This document shows positions 51,918 to 59,772 of a stretch of DNA of 64,000 nt, piece after piece. Below the pieces are notes generated by a model that ran no database searches, was not told the origin of the DNA, and saw only the letters and a program-made list of their open reading frames with translations. This DNA is from Bacillota bacterium (GTDB lineage Bacteria > Bacillota > Bacilli > Paenibacillales > NBRC-103111). The first letter of the stretch is position 1. The number at the start of each line of letters is the position of its first letter. The position numbers were made by a program, and so were the translations under genes. The stretch is taken from the NCBI GenBank assembly GCA_023386955.1, contig JAEWIS010000026.1:186001-250000 (forward strand), in the 5' to 3' direction.

Positions 51918-53450
51918 ATGCTGGACCAGGCAGTCGAGATGAAACGGATAGTAAAACGGTTCGGTTCGGTGCTCGCAAACGATCAAGTCGATTTTTCGGC
52001 ATCTGTCGGTGAAATCCATGCGCTTCTGGGCGAGAATGGCGCCGGCAAAAGCACGATGATGAGTATGCTGTCAGGAGTTTACCGCGCTGATGAGGGCGAC
52101 ATTATCATTCGCGGGAAGCCGGTGAAAATCCGCTCCCCCAAGGATGCGGCCGCATTGGGTGTGGGGATGGTGTTCCAGAATTTCAGGCTTGTCCACACGC
52201 TGACAGCGGCGGAGAACATCGTGCTTGGCGAAAAGGCGTCTTTTTGGCGCGGCACGAAATGGATGAAGGCCAAATGCAAGGAGATTGAAGAGCTGGCGGA
52301 GCACTTCGGGCTGGCGTTTCCCGTTGACCGTCCCATCTGGCAGCTGTCCGTAGGCGAGCAGCAGCGGGTGGAGATTGTGAAGACCCTGTACCGTGGGGCC
52401 AATATTATCATATTGGATGAACCCACCTCTGTATTGACCCCCGGAGAAGCAGAGCAATTGTTTGCTACTCTGATTCGTATGAAAGAGGAAGGCAAAACCG
52501 TCATTATCACCACGCATAAAATGAAGGAAGTGCTGGCCGTATCCGACCGGATTTCCGTTATGCGCAAAGGCAAGATGATTGCCACCTTGAATACGGCGGA
52601 TACCAACGAGCGGGAGCTGGCCCAGCTTATGGTGGGCCGGGAGGTCACCATTACACGGCAGGCACGTACACCCACCAAGGGAAAACGTCTGCTTGAGGTG
52701 AAAAATCTGAACGTATTCGCCGAACATGGACGTAAGGCTCTGGATCACCTGTCTCTTCATGTCCGTGAAGGGGAGATAGTCGGCATCGCCGGCGTTGCGG
52801 GCAACGGCCAGAAGGAGCTGGCTGAGGTGCTCACCGGCCTGCATCCGTGGCGGGACGGCGAAATTAACTTTGACGGCAAACGAGTGAAAAGTGCTTCCGT
52901 CCGGGGAGCCATCGATGCAGGAATTGCCCACGTTCCGGAGAACCGGATGAAAAGCGGTCTTGCCGGCCGTTTGGGGTCCGTGGACAATCTGCTGTTTAAG
53001 TCGTACCGTTCGCCGGAGCATTCCATATTCGGTATGCTCCGCTCTGTGAAAAACCGCATTTGGTCCCAGTCCCTGGTGGAGGACTTCGACGTGAAGACCG
53101 CCTCCTTGGACGCACCTGTCCAGCAGCTGTCCGGCGGCAACCAGCAAAAGCTGCTGTTCGCCCGTGAGATTAGCCACCGCCCGAAGCTGATGGTTGCCGT
53201 TCATCCAACACAAGGTCTGGACGTCGGCGCCACGGAAGGTGTGCATAAGCTTCTTATGGATCTGCGGCAGTCCGGCAGCGGTGTGCTGTTGATTTCTGAG
53301 GATCTGGATGAACTCCTGCAGCTGTCCGACCGGATTCTGGTGATCTACAACGGCCAGATTATCGGGGAGCAGACCTTCGAGGAAGCCAACCGGGAGCAAA
53401 TCGGGATGCTGATGGCCGGTATCAAACACGAGAAAGGGGCTGCCGTATGA
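51918..53450 (+). CDS. Nucleoside ABC transporter ATP-binding protein
   Basis: A 510-residue double ATPase. Domain 1 is canonical: Walker A GENGAGKSTMMS near residue 37, signature LSVGEQQR and Walker B IIILDEPTS. Domain 2 has a degenerate Walker A (GVAGNGQKEL near residue 293) but an intact LSGGNQQK signature. In place of the DEP Walker B end it reads VAVHPTQGLDVGA, as in sugar/nucleoside importers. It energises uptake. It overlaps the first permease by ATGA. Confidence 0.94.
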   Translation: MLDQAVEMKRIVKRFGSVLANDQVDFSASVGEIHALLGENGAGKSTMMSMLSGVYRADEGDIIIRGKPVKIRSPKDAAALGVGMVFQNFRLVHTLTAAENIVLGEKASFWRGTKWMKAKCKEIEELAEHFGLAFPVDRPIWQLSVGEQQRVEIVKTLYRGANIIILDEPTSVLTPGEAEQLFATLIRMKEEGKTVIITTHKMKEVLAVSDRISVMRKGKMIATLNTADTNERELAQLMVGREVTITRQARTPTKGKRLLEVKNLNVFAEHGRKALDHLSLHVREGEIVGIAGVAGNGQKELAEVLTGLHPWRDGEINFDGKRVKSASVRGAIDAGIAHVPENRMKSGLAGRLGSVDNLLFKSYRSPEHSIFGMLRSVKNRIWSQSLVEDFDVKTASLDAPVQQLSGGNQQKLLFAREISHRPKLMVAVHPTQGLDVGATEGVHKLLMDLRQSGSGVLLISEDLDELLQLSDRILVIYNGQIIGEQTFEEANREQIGMLMAGIKHEKGAAV

Positions 53451-54544
53451 GCCGGCAAGGCATCGCCTCCACCGCACCGGTGAAGGAAAAGAAGGGTTTT
53501 TCATATCGGTTCCAACTGGATATGTCCATTATTAAGACCCCGTGGTGGGCTCCCGTGGTTTCCATTATTCTGGCCTTGGCGGCCTGCGCCGTGTTCATTG
53601 CGGCCAACGGGATGAACCCGCTCACCGTCTACGCCAAAATGTTCGACGGCGCCTTCGGCTCCAGCTACGGTTTTACAGAAACGCTGGTCAAGGCGATTCC
53701 GCTTCTGCTATGCGGCTTGGGCATTGCCGTAGCCTACCGGATTTCCGTCTGGAATATCGGGGCGGAGGGGCAATTTGTGGCCGGCGCTATGGCAGCAACG
53801 GCCGTTACCATCTACATGCCCGGTTTGCCCGGTTATGTAGCCATCCCGGTGATGGTGATCGCCAGTATTGCGGCCGGCGGTGTTTGGGGCCTGTTGACGG
53901 CGCTGCCCAAGGTTTATTTTCAGGTTAATGAATTAATTACTTCATTAATGTTGAACTATGTAGCTTTGCTGGCAATGGATTATGTGGTCTTCGGTCCTTG
54001 GAAGGACCCCAAGGGGTTTAACTTCCCCGGCTCTCCTGTATTTACGGGAGCCCAATCCCTGCCGGTGCTGGGCACCACCCGCTTGCACTTCGGCCTGATT
54101 TTCGGACTAATTGCGGTACTGGTTTATTTCCTGATGGTCAAATATACCAAGTGGGGCTACGAGCTCCGCCTGATCGGCGCCAATCCCAACGCTGCCAAAT
54201 ATGCAGGCATCCATATTAAACGCCATATTCTGATCGTGATGCTGATTAGCGGCGGTCTTGCAGGCCTTGCCGGCATGTCCGAGGTTTCCGGCGTCACCCA
54301 CAAGCTGATGCAGGGGATTTCTCCAGGTTACGGTTATACGGCTATTATTGTGGCTTGGCTGGCGAAGCTGAATCCCCTGGGCATCGTGGTTTCGTCCGTG
54401 ATGTTCGGCGCTCTTATCGTGGGTGGTTACAGCGTGCAGACCATCGGGCTGCCCTCATCCATTTCGGATATGCTGCAAGGGGCGATTCTGTTTTTCCTGA
54501 TCGCCGGCGATATGCTGGTCCGGTTCCGCTTGCGGAAGAACTAA
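53447..54544 (+). CDS. Nucleoside ABC transporter permease 1
   Basis: A 365-residue BPD_transp_2-type permease. The cytoplasmic N-terminus is followed by about nine helices. Family segments are YRISVWNIGAEGQFVAGAMAAT near residue 98 and GANPNAAKYAGI near 237, the latter contacting the ATPase. It starts within the ATPase stop (ATGA) and is followed 18 bases later by the second permease, forming the heterodimeric pore. Confidence 0.93.
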   Translation: MSRQGIASTAPVKEKKGFSYRFQLDMSIIKTPWWAPVVSIILALAACAVFIAANGMNPLTVYAKMFDGAFGSSYGFTETLVKAIPLLLCGLGIAVAYRISVWNIGAEGQFVAGAMAATAVTIYMPGLPGYVAIPVMVIASIAAGGVWGLLTALPKVYFQVNELITSLMLNYVALLAMDYVVFGPWKDPKGFNFPGSPVFTGAQSLPVLGTTRLHFGLIFGLIAVLVYFLMVKYTKWGYELRLIGANPNAAKYAGIHIKRHILIVMLISGGLAGLAGMSEVSGVTHKLMQGISPGYGYTAIIVAWLAKLNPLGIVVSSVMFGALIVGGYSVQTIGLPSSISDMLQGAILFFLIAGDMLVRFRLRKN

Positions 54545-54562
54545 GGAGGAGAAAACAAGCAT

Positions 54563-55510
54563 ATGAACGATTTCAACCTGTACAGCTTCTCCGTTCAACT
54601 GCTGGTGGCGGCAGTTTCCGCCGGCACTCCGCTTCTGCTGGCCACATTGGGCGGCATTCTGAATGAACGGGCGGGCATTATCCAGCTTGGCGCCGAGGGC
54701 ATTATGCTCATGGGCGCTGTGGTCACCTGTCTGGTGTACATCCGCACCGGCAGCCTGGCTTTGACTCTTATCTCGGCCGTAGCGGTAACGGCGCTGCTGG
54801 GTGTGCTGCATGCTTTCCTGACAGTAACCCTGAGGGCCAATCACGCCATGACCGGCTTGGCCATGACCCTGTTCGGCAGCGGGCTCAGCGCTTATCTGGG
54901 CAAGTCCATCAGCGGCCAGCCATTGCCCGGCAAAGCTCCTCTTGTGGATCTCCCGTTTCTGGAGCCGATCCCGTTGATCGGCGAGCTGTTCTCCCGGATG
55001 GATGTGCTCACCTGGTTCAGTATTTTCCTGGTGATTGTGCTGCATCTCTTGATCCATTACACCTCTTTTGGTCTTCATCTCAAAGCCATCGGCGACAGCC
55101 CTGCTACAGCGGATGTTATGGGCATCCGGGTGCAGCTGTCCCGGTATCTCTATGTAATCAGCGGCACAGCATTGATTGGTTTGGCCGGAGCGGACCTGAT
55201 TCTGGCCTATACCCCCAGCTGGACGGAGGGGATGACCTCAGGCAAGGGCTGGATTGCCGTAGCGCTGATTATCTTCGCCAGATGGAATCCGCTGCGGGCC
55301 CTGTTCTGCGCATATCTCTTCGGCGCCCTGGACTCCCTTGGCTTCCGGATTCAGCTGACAGGCAGCACAATTCCGGTTTATTTTCTCAAAATGATTCCTT
55401 ATGTGGTCACCATCCTGGTGCTGATGTACCTGGGCTGGCGCAACCGCAACAAACCCTCCGGCACACCGGAGGCGCTGGGTGTCCCGTATGTCCGGGAGCA
55501 GCGGTTTTAA
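54563..55510 (+). CDS. Nucleoside ABC transporter permease 2
   Basis: A 315-residue BPD_transp_2-type permease. About eight helices are visible. LNERAGIIQLGAEGIMLMGAV (near residue 33) and AIGDSPATADVMGI (near 175) are the conserved segments. It completes the lipoprotein-ATPase-permease-permease operon. AAGGAGGAG precedes the ATG and a terminator follows. Confidence 0.93.
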   Translation: MNDFNLYSFSVQLLVAAVSAGTPLLLATLGGILNERAGIIQLGAEGIMLMGAVVTCLVYIRTGSLALTLISAVAVTALLGVLHAFLTVTLRANHAMTGLAMTLFGSGLSAYLGKSISGQPLPGKAPLVDLPFLEPIPLIGELFSRMDVLTWFSIFLVIVLHLLIHYTSFGLHLKAIGDSPATADVMGIRVQLSRYLYVISGTALIGLAGADLILAYTPSWTEGMTSGKGWIAVALIIFARWNPLRALFCAYLFGALDSLGFRIQLTGSTIPVYFLKMIPYVVTILVLMYLGWRNRNKPSGTPEALGVPYVREQRF

Positions 55511-55522
55511 AGGCAAACACGG

Positions 55523-55560
55523 AACAGATCCGGCTGATTGTTCAGCGGGTCTGTTTTTTT
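55523..55560 (+). terminator. Terminator of the nucleoside importer operon
   Basis: AACAGATCCGGCTGA pairs with TCAGCGGGTCTGTT around TTGT, followed by seven Ts. Confidence 0.88.
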
Positions 55561-55624
55561 GCTTCCGGAGCCGAAGGAGATAGGAAACGGCTGTGCTGCT
55601 GCCAGATGATGAAATGTGGAATGT

Positions 55625-55812
55625 AAGCGGCAAACAATGTCTGCTATAAACGACAAAAGGGCTGATTGCAGGAAATAACGACATAATTTGTCTGCTAATG
55701 TCCCATTTTAGTGAAAAAAGCAGGGAATGGGGCGGTTAACAGACATTTTATGTCGGTATTCAGCCCGATGAGGCCCATTGTACAAAATAGCAGACATTTG
55801 TTGTCCGTTATT
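55625..55812. repeat. Palindromic 51-bp-spaced element, family E
   Basis: Direct units carry TGTCTGCTA at 55638 and 55689; inverted units carry AGACA at 55741 and 55792. Both spacings are 51 bp. Each unit is a GACA..TGTC-type hairpin. The last unit touches the stop codon of the convergent 66-residue membrane protein gene. Confidence 0.8.
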
Positions 55813-56011
55813 ATTTGGCCCGTGTTTTGAACATGGCATACAGCTGCAGGCCGGCCAGAACGGCGGTATCCGTCAGGGAAGCGGCGAAGGCCAGCGCCAG
55901 CCAGTTTTCATTCTCCAGCAGGTAATACATCATGATGTGCCCGGCCAACAGGATGAGGAAGGCCACCAGCAAATTGATTTGGGTCAGGAATTTTAGCAGT
56001 TTTTCCAGCAT
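55811..56011 (-). CDS. Small two-helix membrane protein
   Basis: A 66-residue protein, mostly two helices (INLLVAFLILLAGHIMMYYLL and WLALAFAASLTDTAVLAGLQLYAMF) with a charged end (KTRAK). AAAGGAGC 7 bases before the ATG supports translation. No family recognised. It lies alone between the importer operon and the transglycosylase gene. Confidence 0.7.
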   Translation of the reverse strand: MLEKLLKFLTQINLLVAFLILLAGHIMMYYLLENENWLALAFAASLTDTAVLAGLQLYAMFKTRAK

Positions 56012-56173
56012 AAGCTGCTCCTTTATATGCTTTTGGACTTATTTTGCAATAGTCTGCCCTAAGCCTATAGACCTGATTCATGCAAATTCGCTATATTTCC
56101 AGTAGATTAGACAACCCAAACAAGGTACAATATGGAGTGGAAGGCGTAACTTTACAACCGGGGAGCGATAGTC

Positions 56174-56851
56174 ATGTCCATTGATCCATCTGTGCTCAAA
56201 CAGCTGCTGTCTCTGCAGATGCTCCAGAGTACGGATACACTGACTGGCGGGAGCCAAACAAACGGAACGGGAACGGATTTTTCCGAGCTGCTCCAGCTAT
56301 TGGTGGGTGATTCTGCTGCGGAATCCTCCAGACATAAGGTGATTCCCGCCGCGGAGCTGCTGGCCAGAGGAAAATGGAGCTCCGCTTACCTGGGCAATGC
56401 AGCCCTAAGCGCATCGGTACCCGGCAAATCGGCACCCTCCGATTATGAACAGCCGATCCAAGCGGCAAGCCGGCGTCACGGTGTGGAGTCCAGCCTGGTG
56501 AAGGCGGTTATCGAGGCGGAGTCGGGATATGACAGCAATGCCGTGTCCAAGGCGGGAGCCAAGGGCCTGATGCAGCTGATGGACGCCACCGGCCAGGGGC
56601 TGGGGGTCAGCAATCCCTTCGATGCGGTTCAGAATATTGAAGGCGGCACACGCTTCTTATCCAACTTGCTGCGCAAGTATGACGGCAACGAGGCTGTGGC
56701 ATTGGCCGCGTATAACGCTGGTCCGGGCAGGGTGGACAGGCTGGGCATCAAAAACGATGCGGACCTGTATGCCAAGCTGGGGCAATTGCCCAAGGAAACC
56801 CAAGCTTACGTATCCAAGGTGCTGGGTTATAAAGCGCAATACGAAGCATAA
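56174..56851 (+). CDS. Lytic transglycosylase (SLT domain)
   Basis: A 225-residue protein. Residues about 95-220 are a goose-lysozyme-like SLT domain: YEQPIQAASRRHGVESSLVKAVIEAESGYDSNAVSKAGAKGLMQLM, with the catalytic Glu in IEAESG, and later ALAAYNAGPGRVDRLG. It cleaves the MurNAc-GlcNAc bond with ring closure. No clear signal peptide; the first 90 residues are Ser/Leu-rich and unstructured. Export, if any, may use another route. Confidence 0.92.
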   Translation: MSIDPSVLKQLLSLQMLQSTDTLTGGSQTNGTGTDFSELLQLLVGDSAAESSRHKVIPAAELLARGKWSSAYLGNAALSASVPGKSAPSDYEQPIQAASRRHGVESSLVKAVIEAESGYDSNAVSKAGAKGLMQLMDATGQGLGVSNPFDAVQNIEGGTRFLSNLLRKYDGNEAVALAAYNAGPGRVDRLGIKNDADLYAKLGQLPKETQAYVSKVLGYKAQYEA

Positions 56852-56919
56852 CAGCCAGGGGTCCTCATATTGGGGCTGGTATTTTGGGACGGGCTGTACT
56901 ACCATAGAACGTACACGGG

Positions 56920-56948
56920 AAAAGATCGAGATAACCGGTCTTTTTTCT
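56920..56948 (+). terminator. Weak hairpin terminator before nifZ
   Basis: AAAAGATC pairs with GGTCTTTT (one G-U) around GAGATAACC, then a T-run. It lies between the transglycosylase and the desulfurase. Confidence 0.6.
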
Positions 56949-56978
56949 TTTTGTATAGAAAAAGGAGAACCGAGACGT

Positions 56979-58133
56979 ATGCTTTATCTGGACTATTGCG
57001 CTACGACACCGCTGCGGCCGGAGGTAACCGCGGCCGTGACGCAGTGTATGAATGTATATTACGGCAATCCCAGCTCCCTTCACCGGCTTGGAGTGGAGGC
57101 AGAGAAGCTGCTGATCCGCGCCAGGGAGTTGCTGTCCGGCACCCTTTTGGCTAAACCCCAGGAAATTCTGTTTACCTCCGGAGGGACGGAGAGCAACAAC
57201 ATGGCGGTGAAAGGGGCGGCAATGGCCTTTCGCTCCCGGGGCAATCACCTGATCACCACCACTATCGAGCATCCTTCCGTGTACGAGGCCTTCCGGCAGC
57301 TGGAGCAGGAGGGTTTCCGGGTGACCTATCTGCCGGTGGATGCCACCGGAGCGGTGCGGGTGGAGGATTTGGCAGCAGCCATAAGGAAGGATACGATCCT
57401 GGTCAGCATCATGGCGGTCAACAACGAAACGGGCCGCATTCAACCGGTTGAGGAGGCGGGACAGCTGCTGAAGCAGTATCCCCGTATTGTGTTCCATGTG
57501 GATGCGGTGCAGGCTTTCGGCAAACTGCCGGTGTCTCCAGCCAAGTGGAATGCCGATCTGGTCAGTTTTTCCGCACATAAATTCCGCGGCCCCAAGGGAA
57601 TTGGGATGCTGTACAAGCGGGAGGGGCTGCAACTGTATCCGCTTCTGGCCGGAGGAGGGCAGGAGCAGGGGCTGCGTTCAGGCACCGAGAATGTGCCCCT
57701 GATCGTGGGTATGGCCAAGGCCGCCCGTCTGGCGGTGGAGGGGCTGGCCGCTAAAACAGCGCATATGTATGCCTTGCGGGAAAGCTTGGTGCGACGGCTG
57801 TCCCGGATGAACGGCGTTGTGGTCCATGGCTCTCCGCGGATAGAGGAGATGGCGCCGCATGTGGTCCAGTTCTCCTGCCCTGGCTACCGGCCCGAAACCT
57901 TGGTCCACAGCCTGGAGGAGCAGGAGATTTATATTTCCACCCGTTCCGCCTGCTCCTCCGGCGACAACCGTCCCAGCCGGGTGCTCTCGGCTATGGGCAT
58001 CCCGGAGGCCGAAGCTGCCGCAGGCTTGCGCATCAGCTTTTCGGAAAATGAGACTAAAGAAGATCTGGAGCGGGCTGCCGATGAGCTGGAGCGCGTATTG
58101 CGCAAGCTGGCCCCCTCATCCGGACTTAGCTAA
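56979..58133 (+). CDS. nifZ: Cysteine desulfurase (NifZ-type, partner of ThiI)
   Basis: A 384-residue PLP enzyme of the NifS/IscS class. YLDYCATTPLRPEV is at the N-terminus, FTSGGTESNNMAVKG near residue 68, and the Schiff-base lysine in SFSAHKFRGPKGIGMLY near 203. The active-site cysteine loop is STRSACSSG near 325. It passes persulfide sulfur to ThiI, whose gene follows by 34 bases; B. subtilis has the same nifZ-thiI pair. AAAGGAGAA lies 10 bases before the ATG at 56979. Confidence 0.94.
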   Translation: MLYLDYCATTPLRPEVTAAVTQCMNVYYGNPSSLHRLGVEAEKLLIRARELLSGTLLAKPQEILFTSGGTESNNMAVKGAAMAFRSRGNHLITTTIEHPSVYEAFRQLEQEGFRVTYLPVDATGAVRVEDLAAAIRKDTILVSIMAVNNETGRIQPVEEAGQLLKQYPRIVFHVDAVQAFGKLPVSPAKWNADLVSFSAHKFRGPKGIGMLYKREGLQLYPLLAGGGQEQGLRSGTENVPLIVGMAKAARLAVEGLAAKTAHMYALRESLVRRLSRMNGVVVHGSPRIEEMAPHVVQFSCPGYRPETLVHSLEEQEIYISTRSACSSGDNRPSRVLSAMGIPEAEAAAGLRISFSENETKEDLERAADELERVLRKLAPSSGLS

Positions 58134-58167
58134 TATCTGACGAAAAGCGCTTAGGAGGAAACATACG

Positions 58168-59379
58168 ATGAACCCCAACACAGTCATAGTCCGACTGGGC
58201 GAGCTTACCCTGAAGGGCCGCAACCGGCACCGTTTCGAAAAACGGGTGCTGCAGCAGCTGCAGCCCTTGCGGGAGCAATATCCCAATACAGGAATATCCC
58301 TGGAATTCGGACGTATTCATATTGATCTGCAGGAAACGCCGTATGAGGCGGCGGCAGAGGTGCTGGACAAGATTTTTGGGCTGGCTTCTTACAGCCCTGC
58401 CCATAGGGTCAGCCTGGAATTGGAAGATATCCGGGAGAAGGCGCTTGAGCTGATGCGGGAGCTGGAGTCCCCGGAAGGGAAGCGCACCTTTAAGGTAGCG
58501 GCCAAACGCTCCAACAAAAAGTATCCCCATGATTCCATGGCGCTGATGCAGCTGGTGGGCGGGCATATTCTGCGCCACACCCAAGGCTGGCTGGTGGATG
58601 TGCATCATCCGGAGGTGACGCTGTGGGTGGATATCCGTGACAAGGAGGCTTTTGTGTTTACGGATATTGTGCCGGGAAGCGGCGGGTATCCGCTGGGCAC
58701 CAACGGGAAGGGGATGCTGCTTTTATCCGGCGGGATTGACAGTCCGGTTGCGGGCTGGCTGTCCATGCGGATGGGATTGGAGATTGAAGCCGTCCATTTC
58801 CACAGCTATCCCTACACCAGTGAACGCGCCAAACGGAAGGTGGAGGACCTGGCCCGGGAGCTGGCAAGGTATTCGGGTACACTTAAGCTGCATATGGTGC
58901 CGTTTACGGACATTCAGGTGAAGCTGAAGGAGCAGGGGCGCGAAAATCTGCTGGTGATCTGTATGAAGCGGGCCATGCTGCGGATTGCAGAGCAGTTGGC
59001 GGAGCGGCGGTCCGCCAAAGCGTTGATTACCGGGGAGAGCCTGGGCCAAGTAGCCAGCCAAACCCTGGCCAGTCTGGACGTTATCGGCCGGGCGGCGCAG
59101 ATTCCGGTGCTGCGGCCGCTGATTACCATGGATAAGGGGGAAATTGTGAAGGTTTCGGAGAAAATCGGCACCTTCCCCATCTCCATCCAGCCGTATGAGG
59201 ATTGCTGTACTCTCTTCCTGCCCAAATCCCCCTCTACAAACCCGAGCATCCGGACGGTGGAAAAGGTGGAGGCGATGATTCCGGGGCTGGATGAGCTGAT
59301 CCGGCTTGCGGTGGAAGGCACGGAAACCCAGGTAATCGAGGCGGGCCAATCCGCCCGTGAGCTGGACGAGTTGTTTTAA
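58168..59379 (+). CDS. thiI: tRNA 4-thiouridine synthase ThiI
   Basis: A 403-residue enzyme making s4U8 in tRNA and supplying sulfur for thiamine thiazole. An N-terminal ferredoxin-like/THUMP region (to about residue 170) binds tRNA. The PP-loop LLLSGGIDSPVAGW (near 190) adenylates U8. YPYTSERAKRKVEDLARELA and DCCTLFLPKSPSTNPS are family marks. No rhodanese domain, as in Bacillus. AGGAGGAA precedes the ATG. Confidence 0.96.
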   Translation: MNPNTVIVRLGELTLKGRNRHRFEKRVLQQLQPLREQYPNTGISLEFGRIHIDLQETPYEAAAEVLDKIFGLASYSPAHRVSLELEDIREKALELMRELESPEGKRTFKVAAKRSNKKYPHDSMALMQLVGGHILRHTQGWLVDVHHPEVTLWVDIRDKEAFVFTDIVPGSGGYPLGTNGKGMLLLSGGIDSPVAGWLSMRMGLEIEAVHFHSYPYTSERAKRKVEDLARELARYSGTLKLHMVPFTDIQVKLKEQGRENLLVICMKRAMLRIAEQLAERRSAKALITGESLGQVASQTLASLDVIGRAAQIPVLRPLITMDKGEIVKVSEKIGTFPISIQPYEDCCTLFLPKSPSTNPSIRTVEKVEAMIPGLDELIRLAVEGTETQVIEAGQSARELDELF

Positions 59380-59456
59380 GGTAATAGAGGATTCCAGGGG
59401 GGACTCGCTGACTTGGGGCGTAAACGAGTAAAGGTGGAAACCGCGCCCTCCGCGCT

Positions 59457-59641
59457 CTAACGGAACTTAGAGACGCTTACAGGCTGAAATCCAGCGGCTT
59501 CGTGCGTTAAAGGAACTTAGAGACACTTAGCCGCGTAAACCGGACCGAATCGAGTGTAAATTGAGCTCTAAGAGGCGCTGAGTTCCGTTAGAATTCAAAC
59601 TGGCCAATTTACGGCCGCTAAGGGCTTCTGAGTTCCGTTAG
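59457..59641. repeat. Palindromic 50-bp-spaced element, family B, copy 2
   Basis: Direct units carry GGAACTTAGAGAC at 59462 and 59512; inverted units carry GAGTTCCGTTAG with GTTCC at 59582 and 59632. Both spacings are exactly 50 bp. It occupies most of the thiI-yicI gap. Confidence 0.86.
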
Positions 59642-59699
59642 CGCTTCGACGTACTTTGGGAGGCAGGAACCAGCCGCTGCCATCATCCCCAAAAACAAA

Positions 59700-59733
59700 C
59701 CCCCTCCGTTGGACTAACATCCAACGAAGGGGG
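59700..59733. terminator. Terminator between thiI and yicI
   Basis: CCCCCTCCGTTGGA pairs with TCCAACGAAGGGGG around CTAACA. On the minus strand it is followed by TTTGTTTTTG, so it mainly serves yicI. Confidence 0.85.
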
Positions 59734-59772
59734 CTTTGCTATGCGGGTTGAGCTGCCGCCTATCTGTCCGCC

